A DNA stretch of 64,000 nucleotides, from positions 1-64,000 of the forward strand of contig NZ_CAXUSG020000004.1 of NCBI RefSeq assembly GCF_964253915.1, read 5' to 3'. The notes beneath the pieces were generated by a model, which was not told the origin of the DNA, did not search any database, and saw only the letters and a program-made list of their open reading frames with translations. The DNA is from Metarhizobium sp964253915. GTDB taxonomy: Bacteria; Pseudomonadota; Alphaproteobacteria; Rhizobiales; Rhizobiaceae. The translations under genes were made by a program, and so were the position numbers. Positions 24,854 to 33,301 of the stretch are shown here, in pieces. Each line of letters opens with the position of its first letter. Position 1 is the first letter of the stretch.

Positions 24854-25301
24854 AGCGACATCCCTTTTCTGTTCCCGGCAGCGACTCCCGCAAAATATGT
24901 GCGTATACGCTTACGTTCTGTGTCGTCCCGTTCTTTCCCGGCGGTACAGAACAGGCTGATCGGTGGTGCGTATCCGACCCGTCATTCTGTAGATGAATTT
25001 AGTCTATTAATTTTATGTACTAAAGGAAGATGCATCTCCGCGGCATCCTCCGGGAGAAAAAATCGTCCCCGTCTCTGGCAATCGCATGCGCTTTTAAGGG
25101 GGCGTGTCGCGACCGCGCCCGATTGGCGGACGTGTCGGTAGAACCAGCTTATCGTGATCGGCATGTGCTCGGATGCCGGGAATTTTGCGTTCGAAACGAC
25201 AATCGCAAAATTGCCTATTGACAGAAGTTCAAGCCTCAAACAAATTTAACTCATAAGTAAAGAAATCGCTGAGGGGCGGTTCACAAAACTGGGAGAATTC
25301 G
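24854..25301. promoter_or_regulatory. 448-base divergent intergenic region
   Basis: I see no convincing gene here. It separates the small-gene cluster (minus) from the NicX-like operon (plus), so it must drive both. An AT-rich part contains the inverted repeat tttagt (24998-25003) / actaaa (25019-25024). Nearer the plus-strand operon, ttgaca at 25218-25223 is a plausible -35 box followed by AT-rich sequence. GGGAGA precedes the ATG at 25302. Lower GC than the surroundings fits a promoter region. Confidence 0.5.
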
Positions 25302-26351
25302 ATGCTGCAGGAGCGCATTGAAGGGAAGTGGCTTGCCTGCTTCCGACGAGTTTTCACGCTGAATGGGATTGGCCGCGGTACGCGTGTCGCGATCGTTTCG
25401 GAGACGCAGTCACGCCCCGTTCTGGTCCAGCTTGCGGACCTCGCCTGCCACGATCTTGGCGCCGATTATTGCATGATCACCATGCCGACGCCGCGCCAGA
25501 CGGCACCGGTGCCGGTAAAGTCGACGGGTACGTCGCTCGCCATCCAGGGAAACCGCGCCGCCATCGAGGCGATGAAGCAATGCGACATCATCGTCGATTG
25601 CACCGTCGAGGGGATGATCCACGCTGTCGAATGGCCCGAGGTGGAAGAGGCCGGCGCCCGCATCCTCGTCGTCTGCAACGAACATCCAGAAATCCTCGAA
25701 CGCTGCGAACCGACGGCCGAACTCGGCCCCAAGGTTGCCCTCGGTATCCAGATGCTGCGCGAAGCCAGGGAGATGCGGGTGACGTCTGCCGCCGGTACGG
25801 ATCTGGTCATCGACCTCACCGATGCGCCCTGCGGCGGCACGCCGGGTTTCGGCACGACGCCGGGCGCCGTGGCGCATTGGCCGGGCGGCCTCTGCCTGGC
25901 ATTCCCCGGCCCGAACACGGTCAACGGCCGCATCGTCATGGATGTCGGTGACATGAACCTCACCTTCAAGAGCTATCTGACCAGCCGCATCGATTTCACC
26001 GTCGAAAACGACTTCGTTACCGCCATCAAGGGTGATGGTTTAGATGCCGAGCTGTTCCGTGACTACATGGAAGCCTGGGAAGACCCGCTTGCCTATGGCT
26101 TCAGCCATGTCGGCTGGGGCATGAACCCGGCGGCACGCTGGGTTTCCGGTGCGCTCTACGACAAGCGCGACATGCAGGCGGTCGAATTCCGCGCCTGGGC
26201 CGGCAACTTCCTCTGGTCGACCGGCGCCAACCAGTATGCGGGCCGTTTCACCCAAGGGCATTTCGACCTGCCGATGCGCAAATGCACCATCGCGCTCGAT
26301 GGCCGCGTGGTGGTGAAGGAAGGCCGTCTGCAGGGCGACCTCGTCCTCTAA
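25302..26351 (+). CDS. NicX-like ring-cleaving dioxygenase
   Basis: This 349-residue protein resembles 2,5-dihydroxypyridine 5,6-dioxygenase (NicX), an iron enzyme with an aminopeptidase-M29-like fold. The family's metal ligands are conserved in spacing: H269 in 'FSHVGWG', H320 and D322 in 'GHFDLP' (NicX uses H265, H318 and D320). 'HWPGG', 'MDVGDMNLTFKSY' and 'LFRDYMEAWEDPLAYG' also match. NicX opens the pyridine ring to N-formylmaleamate. The real substrate here may be another N-heterocycle. It leads the catabolic operon with a flavoprotein and a hydrolase. Confidence 0.78.
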   Translation: MLQERIEGKWLACFRRVFTLNGIGRGTRVAIVSETQSRPVLVQLADLACHDLGADYCMITMPTPRQTAPVPVKSTGTSLAIQGNRAAIEAMKQCDIIVDCTVEGMIHAVEWPEVEEAGARILVVCNEHPEILERCEPTAELGPKVALGIQMLREAREMRVTSAAGTDLVIDLTDAPCGGTPGFGTTPGAVAHWPGGLCLAFPGPNTVNGRIVMDVGDMNLTFKSYLTSRIDFTVENDFVTAIKGDGLDAELFRDYMEAWEDPLAYGFSHVGWGMNPAARWVSGALYDKRDMQAVEFRAWAGNFLWSTGANQYAGRFTQGHFDLPMRKCTIALDGRVVVKEGRLQGDLVL

Positions 26352-26425
26352 GGCGTGATGGCTGAAGGTGTATCCGCACCTTGCCGACAGGCATGCGCGA
26401 TCGAGAATTTCAAGGGAACTGACTG

Positions 26426-27736
26426 ATGAGCGAACCCGCAGATTATTACGACCTTTCCCGCATCCGGCCCGAGGTGCTCGATGTGCTGACGCGCATCAAC
26501 GAATTGGGCCGCGAGCGTTTTGCCCCGCGCGCAAAAGGCATCGATGACGAGGCGTCCTTTCCGGTTGAGAACTACAAGGATCTCGCCGCCGAAGGGTTTT
26601 TGACGTTGACCGTGCCGAAAGAATTCGGCGGCCACGGTTTCAGCCTCGGCGAATATGCCATGGTCGGCGCCGAGATCGGCAAATATTGCGGCGCCACGGC
26701 GCTGACTTTCAACATGCACAACTCGTCGATGATGTGGTCGCGCTTCATGTACGAGCTGCCGAATCTGACGGACGAGGACCGTGCCGCCTTCGCGCCGCTG
26801 CGCGAGCGGCAGTTCCGCCGGGCGGTGAAGGAGCAGGGCATCTATTCGCAGCCGATCTCCGAAGCCGGGCAGAACTGGACGTCGAAGCCGGCTCAGACGT
26901 CGTGCCGCAAGGTTGAGGGCGGCTGGAAAATCAACGGTTTCAAGAAGTTCGCTTCACTCGCCGGCTACTGCGATTATTATTCCATCGTCTGCACCGAACA
27001 TTTCGAAGGCATCGAGCCGCGCCACGAGGACACGATGATCTTCGTCGTGCACAAGGATGCACCGGGGCTTTCCGTCACCGGCTCCTGGGATCCGCTCGGC
27101 ATGCGCGGCACCAACAGCCGCGACCTGGTGCTCAAGGATGTCTTCGTCACCGAGGACGACCTGATGATGCCGCGCGGCATCTTCATAAAAACCCTGCCGC
27201 ACTGGCCGCACATGATGGCGACGTTGTCGCCGACCTATATGGGTGTCGCCCAGGGCGCCTTCGATTTCACCGTCGCCTATCTGCGCGGCGAGGTGCCCGG
27301 CCAGCCGCCGGCCGACCGCCGCATGTTCGGCACCAAGCGTATCACCGTCGGCAAGATGTATACCAAGCTTGCCTCGATGCGGGCGCTGTGGTGGCAGGTG
27401 TTCATGGAGGCGCAGGGCATGCCCTCCAAGGCGCAGGTCATGCGCATGTATGCGGCGCAATTCAACGTTATGGAAGGCGTGCAGGAAATCGCCGCCCTTG
27501 CTATCCGCACCTGCGGCGGCCAGTCGATGCTGAAATCCCTGCCGCTGGAGCGCATGTACCGCGACAGCCGCTGCGGTGCGCTGATGCTGCCTTATACCTC
27601 CGAGATCATGGAGGATTATCTCTCCGTCCTGACGCTCTACGACATGGACGAACTCGACAAGGCGCCGGGCGACGAGGGCGGCGCGCGTTCCTCGCTGTGG
27701 CGCGGCACGTCGGGCACGCTCAAGGGGCTGCGCTGA
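26426..27736 (+). CDS. Acyl-CoA-dehydrogenase-fold flavoprotein, possible monooxygenase
   Basis: This 436-residue protein has the N-terminal helical domain, middle beta domain ('DPLGMRGTNSRDLVLKDVFV', near residue 222) and C-terminal helical domain of acyl-CoA dehydrogenases, including 'CGGQSMLKSLPLERMYRDSR'. At the place of the usual catalytic Glu (YEGT) it reads 'MLPYTSEI', so that base is missing. Relatives without it include two-component flavin monooxygenases (DszC/HsaA type). A flavin reductase is encoded at 31081 in the same cluster. I infer oxygenation or oxidation of a ring or amine substrate, not of an acyl-CoA. Confidence 0.8.
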   Translation: MSEPADYYDLSRIRPEVLDVLTRINELGRERFAPRAKGIDDEASFPVENYKDLAAEGFLTLTVPKEFGGHGFSLGEYAMVGAEIGKYCGATALTFNMHNSSMMWSRFMYELPNLTDEDRAAFAPLRERQFRRAVKEQGIYSQPISEAGQNWTSKPAQTSCRKVEGGWKINGFKKFASLAGYCDYYSIVCTEHFEGIEPRHEDTMIFVVHKDAPGLSVTGSWDPLGMRGTNSRDLVLKDVFVTEDDLMMPRGIFIKTLPHWPHMMATLSPTYMGVAQGAFDFTVAYLRGEVPGQPPADRRMFGTKRITVGKMYTKLASMRALWWQVFMEAQGMPSKAQVMRMYAAQFNVMEGVQEIAALAIRTCGGQSMLKSLPLERMYRDSRCGALMLPYTSEIMEDYLSVLTLYDMDELDKAPGDEGGARSSLWRGTSGTLKGLR

Positions 27737-27739
27737 GAC

Positions 27740-29056
27740 ATGGCGAAACAGCGGGTGGAGGTCTTCGGTTATTCGGCGGCGGAGCCCTCCGCCGTCTGGG
27801 CCGTTGCCGGCGATTTCTGCGGCGCGTGGCATCCGGCGATCGACCGGATGCAGGCGGAACGCGATGCGCGCGGTGCCCTGATCCGCGCCTTCACCGTCAA
27901 GGGTGAAGAAACGCTCTACCGCGAACAGCTCGTCTATCGCTCCGACAGCGACCGGACGCTTGTCTATACCCATCTCGAAGGCATAACCGGCGCCGATCGT
28001 TATGTCGCCCGGCTGGCCATCTCGGCGCGGGAGGAGGGCGGCAGCGTCATCACATGGTCTGCCGACATCGAAGCGCCTGCCGGCCGGGCCGAAGGCATCG
28101 CCGCGGGAACCCGGATGATTTTCGAGGCAGGACTGGCCGCGCTTTCGGAAAAAGCTGAAGGCGAAGGCCTGCCGGAACAGGTCGCAACCCCCGCAGAATC
28201 GGCCGTCTCCGGCGGTGCATCACCGGTGCTGCTCGAAACGATTTTCGTCGATGACGGTCCGCGTCTGGCACTGACCGCCACGTCATCGCAACAGGGTGCA
28301 CTGCTGCTGTTCCTACATGGCATCGGCGGCGGGCGCTCGAACTGGATACCGCAGTTGCAGGCTACCGCCCCCTTCATGCGGGCCGCCGCCCTCGATTTCC
28401 GGGGATATGGCGGCAGCGCCCTCGGCCCGGCCCAGAGCACGATCGAAGATTATTGCGCCGACATCCTGCGCGTTGCCGAAGCGCTGAAGGCGGATCGCCT
28501 TGTCCTTTGCGGCCTCTCCTACGGATCATGGATCGCCACGTCCTTTGCCATGCGCCATCCCGAGAGGCTGGCCGGGCTGGTGCTCTCCGGTGGCTGCACC
28601 GGCATGTCCGAGGCGCCGGCCGAGGAGCGCGAGGCCTTTCGCCGTTCGCGACAGGTACCACTCGATGCCGGGCAGACGCCAGCCGATTTCGCACCCGCCG
28701 TGGTCAACGTGCTGGCCGGCCCGGACGCCGATGAGGAGGTGCGTGAAAGACTGCGCGCCTCGATGGCGGCGATCCCGGCCGCCACCTATCGCGATGCGCT
28801 CAACTGCTTCACTCATCCGCCGGAACGGTTCGATTTTTCGCGGCTCACCATGCCGGTGCTGATGATGACCGGCGAACACGACCGGCTTGCCCCGCCCGCC
28901 GAAATTCGCAGCGTGGCCGGCCGCATCGCGGACAGCGCTCCGCACGCCTTCGTGCGCTTCGAGACCATCGCCGGTGCCGGCCATGTCTGCAATGTCGAGC
29001 GTCCGGACCGATACAATGCCATACTGGCGCAATTTCTCTCGGAGTTGCCCGCATGA
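27740..29056 (+). CDS. SRPBCC domain fused to alpha/beta hydrolase
   Basis: This 438-residue protein has two parts. Residues 1-140 look like an SRPBCC/polyketide-cyclase hydrophobic-cavity domain ('FGYSAAEPSAVWAVAGDFCGAWHP', 'LARLAISAREEGGSVITWSADI'). Residues 165-437 are an alpha/beta hydrolase with HGIGGG (H193), nucleophile S260 in GLSYGS, 'GEHDRL' acid and 'AGHVCN' His, so it should be active. In nicotinate breakdown the product of NicX is deformylated by NicD, an alpha/beta hydrolase; this protein may play that part. It starts three bases after the flavoprotein gene. Confidence 0.82.
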   Translation: MAKQRVEVFGYSAAEPSAVWAVAGDFCGAWHPAIDRMQAERDARGALIRAFTVKGEETLYREQLVYRSDSDRTLVYTHLEGITGADRYVARLAISAREEGGSVITWSADIEAPAGRAEGIAAGTRMIFEAGLAALSEKAEGEGLPEQVATPAESAVSGGASPVLLETIFVDDGPRLALTATSSQQGALLLFLHGIGGGRSNWIPQLQATAPFMRAAALDFRGYGGSALGPAQSTIEDYCADILRVAEALKADRLVLCGLSYGSWIATSFAMRHPERLAGLVLSGGCTGMSEAPAEEREAFRRSRQVPLDAGQTPADFAPAVVNVLAGPDADEEVRERLRASMAAIPAATYRDALNCFTHPPERFDFSRLTMPVLMMTGEHDRLAPPAEIRSVAGRIADSAPHAFVRFETIAGAGHVCNVERPDRYNAILAQFLSELPA

Positions 29057-29736
29057 CCGCCCTTCCCAAACGCCAGCAGAACCGGATCGAACGCGAACGG
29101 CGCATCCTCGATGCCGCACTCCAGGTGTTTTCCGAAAAGGGTTATGTCGGCGCCTCGATGGACGATATCGCTGCCGGTGCCGGCCTCACCAAGCCGACGC
29201 TCTACCAGTATTTTCCCTCCAAGGACGAACTCTTCACCGCCATGCTGACGCAGGAGCGCGATCACATGCTGGCGGATTTCGAGCATCCCTCCGCCTCCGG
29301 CATGGTGGCCGAACTCTACGCCTTCTCCTGGCACTACGCTGAAACCGTGCTCCGGCCGGACATGCTGTCGCTCGCTCGGCTGATCATTGCCGAAGCGCAC
29401 CGGGCGCCGGATGTCGGTCGCGCCTACCAGGCGTCCGGTCCGGACCGGCTGCTGGCCGGCATGATCTCCTACCTGAACCTGCAAAGGCAGGAAGGCCGGC
29501 TCGTTTTCGAGGATGCCGAACTCGCCGCCGAAGATCTCTGGGGCCTGATCCTGTCTGCCCCGCGCAACAGGGCGCTGCATATTCCCGATACGCTGCCCGA
29601 CCGCGCCACCATCGAACGTTACATCCGCAACGGCCTCGGCGTTTTCCTGCGCGCCTATTCCACCCGGCCAGCGGACGATCTTTCAGCCCTTGCCGCCCTC
29701 AAGCCGCCGACCGACGCGCAACCGGAGCACAGATGA
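29053..29736 (+). CDS. TetR-family transcriptional regulator
   Basis: This is a 227-residue repressor-type protein. The N-terminal helix-turn-helix 'RILDAALQVFSEKGYVGASMDDIAAGAGLTKPTLYQYFPSKDELF' spans residues 15-60, followed by an all-helical ligand-binding domain. It overlaps the hydrolase gene before it and the ligase gene after it by four bases each (ATGA), so it is embedded in the operon it probably regulates. A basic C-terminal tail is present but unremarkable. Confidence 0.93.
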   Translation: MTALPKRQQNRIERERRILDAALQVFSEKGYVGASMDDIAAGAGLTKPTLYQYFPSKDELFTAMLTQERDHMLADFEHPSASGMVAELYAFSWHYAETVLRPDMLSLARLIIAEAHRAPDVGRAYQASGPDRLLAGMISYLNLQRQEGRLVFEDAELAAEDLWGLILSAPRNRALHIPDTLPDRATIERYIRNGLGVFLRAYSTRPADDLSALAALKPPTDAQPEHR

Positions 29737-31076
29737 CCCTCGACGCCTTTCTTTCAGACCCCGCAAGCCGCTTCGCCACCGTTGCCATGACCGATACCAA
29801 CGGGTTGTTGCGTGGCCAGATGGTCTCTGCACGCTCGCTCGCAGGCATCGCCAAAAATGGCATGGGCATGTCGCCGGTGACGCTGGCGCTCGATCCGACC
29901 GATGTCGTGCTGAACGTCCCCGGCGTTTCGGACGATACCTCGGATTTCCACGACGATCCGCTGACGGTCGATCCGTCCACCGTCCGTCGCCTTCCCTGGT
30001 CGAAGCCGGGCCATGACCTGCTGGTGCTCTCCAACTATTCCGGTGCTTCCGCCGAGCTTTGCCCGCGCTCGATCCTGCGCCGGGTGCTGGAGCGGGCCAA
30101 TGCGGCCGGCTTCGTTCCCCGCTACGGCCTGGAACTGGAATACACGCTCTTCGACGAAACGCCGGAAAGTGCGCGCGAAAAGGGCTACCGCAACCTCAAG
30201 ACCGCCACCCCGCACAAGAGCCACGACCTCGTGCTCTACCAGGTGCAGCAGACCGAGTGGTACGAGGCGGTGGCAGAGATGTGCGAACCGCTCGGCATCG
30301 ACATCGCCAAGATGCATGAAGAGATCGGCGGCGGTTTTCTCGAGGCCTGCATTGCCGCCGGAACCGGGCTGGAGCCGGCCGACCAGCTGATCCTGCTCAA
30401 GAATTTCCTGCGGGCCTTGGCGCTGCGCCAGGGCAAATGCATCACCTACATGCCGCGCTGGACGGAGGATGCCGACAGCCAGTCGATCCATGTCCATGTC
30501 AGCCTCACCGGCACGGACGGCAAGTCCGTCTTCCATGATCCGTCGCAGAAGAATAGCGTCTCGCCGCTCTTCCGGAATTTCATCGGCGGGCTGCAGCGCT
30601 ATATCGGTGACATGACGCTGGTCTTCCAGCCGACCGTCAATTCTTACCGCCGCTTTGCACCCGGCACCTTTGCACCGCCCGGCCTCACCTGGGGTTACGA
30701 AAACCGCACCACCTGCTTCCGCATCGTCGGCCATGACGCCGGATCGCTGCGGGTGGAAAACCGCCTGCCGGGCGCCGACACCAACCCGTATCTTACCGTC
30801 GCCGCGACTGTGGCCGCCGGCATCGCCGGCATCATTGAAGGCATCGAGCCGGAGCCTGAAGTGGCCGGAAACGGTTACGCGCAAGCAGGCGAGGGACCGG
30901 ATTTCGCCCGTTCCATGCCGGAAGCGATCGAGCGTCTGCGCGGCTCGGCCTTTGCCCGTGATTGGCTGGGCAACCGTTTCGTCGATGCCTTTGCGACGAG
31001 CCGGCAGAGCCAGTTCGATGAATTCCGCAAGAAAGTGCCTGACGTGGAACTGCAACGTTTCTTCGATTTGGGGTAG
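29733..31076 (+). CDS. Glutamine-synthetase-family ligase
   Basis: This 447-residue member of the glutamine synthetase fold has the metal motif 'GLELEYTLF' near residue 134, 'SIHVHVSL' near 252, 'NSYRRFAPG' near 305 and 'VENRLPGADTNPYL' near 347. All are intact, so ATP-dependent ligation is expected. The divergence from true GlnA suggests a gamma-glutamyl-amine ligase (PuuA, IpuC or GlnT type) that activates an amine for breakdown. It lies in a catabolic operon, not next to nitrogen regulatory genes. The amine acceptor is unknown. Confidence 0.85.
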   Translation: MTLDAFLSDPASRFATVAMTDTNGLLRGQMVSARSLAGIAKNGMGMSPVTLALDPTDVVLNVPGVSDDTSDFHDDPLTVDPSTVRRLPWSKPGHDLLVLSNYSGASAELCPRSILRRVLERANAAGFVPRYGLELEYTLFDETPESAREKGYRNLKTATPHKSHDLVLYQVQQTEWYEAVAEMCEPLGIDIAKMHEEIGGGFLEACIAAGTGLEPADQLILLKNFLRALALRQGKCITYMPRWTEDADSQSIHVHVSLTGTDGKSVFHDPSQKNSVSPLFRNFIGGLQRYIGDMTLVFQPTVNSYRRFAPGTFAPPGLTWGYENRTTCFRIVGHDAGSLRVENRLPGADTNPYLTVAATVAAGIAGIIEGIEPEPEVAGNGYAQAGEGPDFARSMPEAIERLRGSAFARDWLGNRFVDAFATSRQSQFDEFRKKVPDVELQRFFDLG

Positions 31077-31080
31077 CACG

Positions 31081-31596
31081 ATGACATCAGACCTGCGCAT
31101 GCAATTTCTGGAAGGCATGAGCCGGGCGGCGACCTTCGTCGCCGTGGCGACGACCGATGGCGAGGCCGGGCGTTTCGGCGTCACGGTCAGCTCGCTCACC
31201 TCCGTCTCCGCCGATGGAGCTGGGCCATCGCTGCTCGTTTGCCTGCATCACCTGAGCCCGGCGGCATCTGCGATCCTGAAAAATGGTGGTTTCTGCGCCA
31301 ACCTGCTGCATGAGGACCAGCGGGAGCTGTCCGATCTTTTCGCCGGCCGGCTTTCGGCGGCCGATCATGGCGAGCGGTTTGCGCGGGCGGCCTGGTCGCA
31401 AGGGCCGCAGGGCCAGCCGCTGCTCGACGGGGCGACGGCGAGCTTCGAATGCGCGGTCGCAACCTCGATGCCGTGGGAAACGCATCACATCATCGTCGGG
31501 CGCGTGACGTCGGTCAGGCTGTCGGAAAGTCCGGCAGCCCTGCTCTACGGCCAGCGCGCCTATCGCCGGGCGGTGCAGCTCGGCTCGACCATTTGA
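31081..31596 (+). CDS. Flavin reductase (HpaC-like)
   Basis: This 171-residue protein is of the flavin-reductase-like domain family: 'FVAVATTDGEAGRFGVTVSSLTSVSADGPSLLVCL'-like N terminus, with 'GFCANLLHEDQRELSDLFAG' near residue 71 and 'HHIIVGRVTSV' near 137. The family reduces FMN or FAD with NAD(P)H for partner monooxygenases. The ATG at 31081 follows the ligase stop by four bases; the longer open frame upstream is a shadow of the ligase gene. Candidate partners are the flavoprotein at 26426 and the LLM monooxygenase at 22424. A terminator follows. Confidence 0.87.
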   Translation: MTSDLRMQFLEGMSRAATFVAVATTDGEAGRFGVTVSSLTSVSADGAGPSLLVCLHHLSPAASAILKNGGFCANLLHEDQRELSDLFAGRLSAADHGERFARAAWSQGPQGQPLLDGATASFECAVATSMPWETHHIIVGRVTSVRLSESPAALLYGQRAYRRAVQLGSTI

Positions 31597-31603
31597 AGAC
31601 GGG

Positions 31604-31631
31604 GGCGGCGAAGGATCAATCGCCGCCTTTT
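31604..31631 (+). terminator. Rho-independent terminator after flavin reductase
   Basis: An 8-bp perfect stem, ggcggcga / tcgccgcc, with an eight-base loop is followed by tttt. It begins seven bases after the flavin reductase stop and probably ends the NicX-like operon. The permease gene at 31688 would then have its own promoter or be read by leakage. Confidence 0.75.
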
Positions 31632-31687
31632 CACTGACTGGGCCGACAAAAAGATCGGCATTCGGGAACCTGGAACTGGAGAGGACA

Positions 31688-33130
31688 ATGACTGATACAT
31701 CCGATGCGGGGCCGAACAGGCTTCGCAAAAATTCCCTCGGCCTCATCGCCGTAACCTTTATGGTCATCTCGGCGGCGGCGCCGCTGACCGGTGTCGCCGG
31801 CGCCGTGCCGATCGCCTTCCTGATCGGCAACGGCACGGGCGTGCCCGCGACGTTTCTTTTGATGACCCTGATCATGCTCGCCTTCTCGGTGGGTTATGTC
31901 GCCATGTCGCGCTACGTCAACAACGCTGGCGCCTTCTACGCCTATGCCGCCCGCGGCCTCGGCGGACGGATGGCCGGCGCGGTGGCGATCATCGCCGTGG
32001 TCGCCTATAACGCCATGCAGTTCGGCCTCATCGGCCTGCTCGGCGGCATCGCCTCCGGTGTCTTCGCCGGTTTCGGCCTTGTCCTGCCGTGGTGGGGGTG
32101 GAGCCTGATTGCCATCCTGCTGGTGGCGGTGCTGGGGTACCGGCAGGTGGATCTGTCGGCGAAAGTGCTGATCGTGCTGGTGGCGCTGGAATATCTCGTC
32201 GTGCTCGTCGTCGATTTCGCCATCCTGGGATCGGGTGGACCGAGCGGCCTGTCGTTCAATTTCTTCGACAGCGGTGCCTTCTTCTCCGGTTCACTGACGG
32301 CGGCGGTGCTCTTCTGCCTTGGCTCGTTCATCGGTTTCGAAGCGACGACCATCTATGCCGAAGAAGCCCGCGATCCCGAAAAGACCATTCCGCGCGCCAC
32401 CTATCTTTCGGTGCTGATGATCGGCGTGTTCTTCGTCTTCACCACCTGGCTGATGATTGCCGGCGTCGGTGCCGACAAGCTGATGCCGACCGTCGGCGGG
32501 CTTGCCGATCCGACCTCGTTCTTCTTCGACCTCGCCGGGCAATATGTCGGCGGACCGGTGCCGGCGATTGCGGGCCTGCTTCTGGTGTCGAGCCTGTTTG
32601 CGGCACTCAGCGCCTTCCACAACTACATCGCCCGTTATTGCTACGTCGCCGGCCGCGAAGGCCTGCTGCCGTCCGCCTTCGGCCGTACGCATGATGCACA
32701 CCAGAGCCCGCATGTCGGCTCGGTGACGCAGTCGGTCATGGCGCTGGTGGTGCTGGCGATCTTTGCGGGGCTGGGGCTCGATCCGGTGTTGCACATGTTC
32801 ACCTGGATCAGCCAGGTCGGTACGCTCGGCGTACTCGGCATGATGACCATCACCTCGCTGTCGGTCATCGCCTTCTTCCGCAAGTCCGGCAAGCCGGGTT
32901 CGCCGCTGGCGACCCTTATCCTGCCGGCCGTTTCGGGTTTGGTCATGGCGGCGCTGTTCGTCTACATCTTCATCAACTTCGGCGACCTCACCAGCACCAA
33001 GGGCGGCGCGCTCGGCATCATCCTGCCGGCCCTCATCCCGGTTGCTGGCATCGTCGGTTTCCTGATGGCGAGCCGGCTGCGGTCTGCCGATCCAGCTGCT
33101 TTCGCGCGGATGGGGGAAAATAGGGCGTAG
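31688..33130 (+). CDS. APC-superfamily amino acid/amine permease
   Basis: This is a 480-residue inner-membrane transporter with about twelve to fourteen hydrophobic helices. The N-terminal pattern 'LRKNSLGLIAVTFMVISAAAPLTG' is typical of APC permeases, as is 'GSFIGFEATTIYAEEARDPEKTIPRATY' near residue 212 after helix 6. It probably imports an amino acid or amine used by the adjacent catabolic genes, such as the substrate of the glutamine-synthetase-like ligase. It is preceded by the terminator at 31604 and followed by an intergenic repeat. Confidence 0.9.
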   Translation: MTDTSDAGPNRLRKNSLGLIAVTFMVISAAAPLTGVAGAVPIAFLIGNGTGVPATFLLMTLIMLAFSVGYVAMSRYVNNAGAFYAYAARGLGGRMAGAVAIIAVVAYNAMQFGLIGLLGGIASGVFAGFGLVLPWWGWSLIAILLVAVLGYRQVDLSAKVLIVLVALEYLVVLVVDFAILGSGGPSGLSFNFFDSGAFFSGSLTAAVLFCLGSFIGFEATTIYAEEARDPEKTIPRATYLSVLMIGVFFVFTTWLMIAGVGADKLMPTVGGLADPTSFFFDLAGQYVGGPVPAIAGLLLVSSLFAALSAFHNYIARYCYVAGREGLLPSAFGRTHDAHQSPHVGSVTQSVMALVVLAIFAGLGLDPVLHMFTWISQVGTLGVLGMMTITSLSVIAFFRKSGKPGSPLATLILPAVSGLVMAALFVYIFINFGDLTSTKGGALGIILPALIPVAGIVGFLMASRLRSADPAAFARMGENRA

Positions 33131-33148
33131 AAGTTGGCGTGGGGAAAA

Positions 33149-33293
33149 GCCCCTCATCCGCCTGCGTCCTGCGGACCCTTCTCCCCGTTCTGACGGGGAG
33201 AAGGGGGTGTGCCGCGCCCTTTCCGCCACATTCGACGTAGCGTGTGGCAAGTCCCCTCTCCCCGCAAGCGGGGAGAGGGTTAGGGTGAGGGGC
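33149..33293. repeat. RIME-like palindromic intergenic repeat
   Basis: This 145-base element is bounded by gcccctcatcc (33149-33159) and gggtgaggggc (33283-33293), inverted with one mismatch. Inside are two strong hairpins: a 13-bp stem with a TCTG loop at 33176-33205, and a 12-bp stem with an AA loop at 33254-33279. It resembles the mosaic intergenic elements of Rhizobium and Brucella (recalled, not searched). It lies between convergent genes and may terminate both. Confidence 0.7.
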
Positions 33294-33301
33294 AATTCCG
33301 C

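Noticed and set aside
24982..25239. An 85-codon minus-strand frame in the divergent intergenic region
   Set aside because: No ribosome-binding site, mixed composition and no conserved pattern; it spans the AT-rich promoter area.
33149..33293. Considered as part of a CRISPR array
   Set aside because: There are only two different hairpins, no regularly spaced identical repeats and no spacers; it fits an intergenic repeat element.
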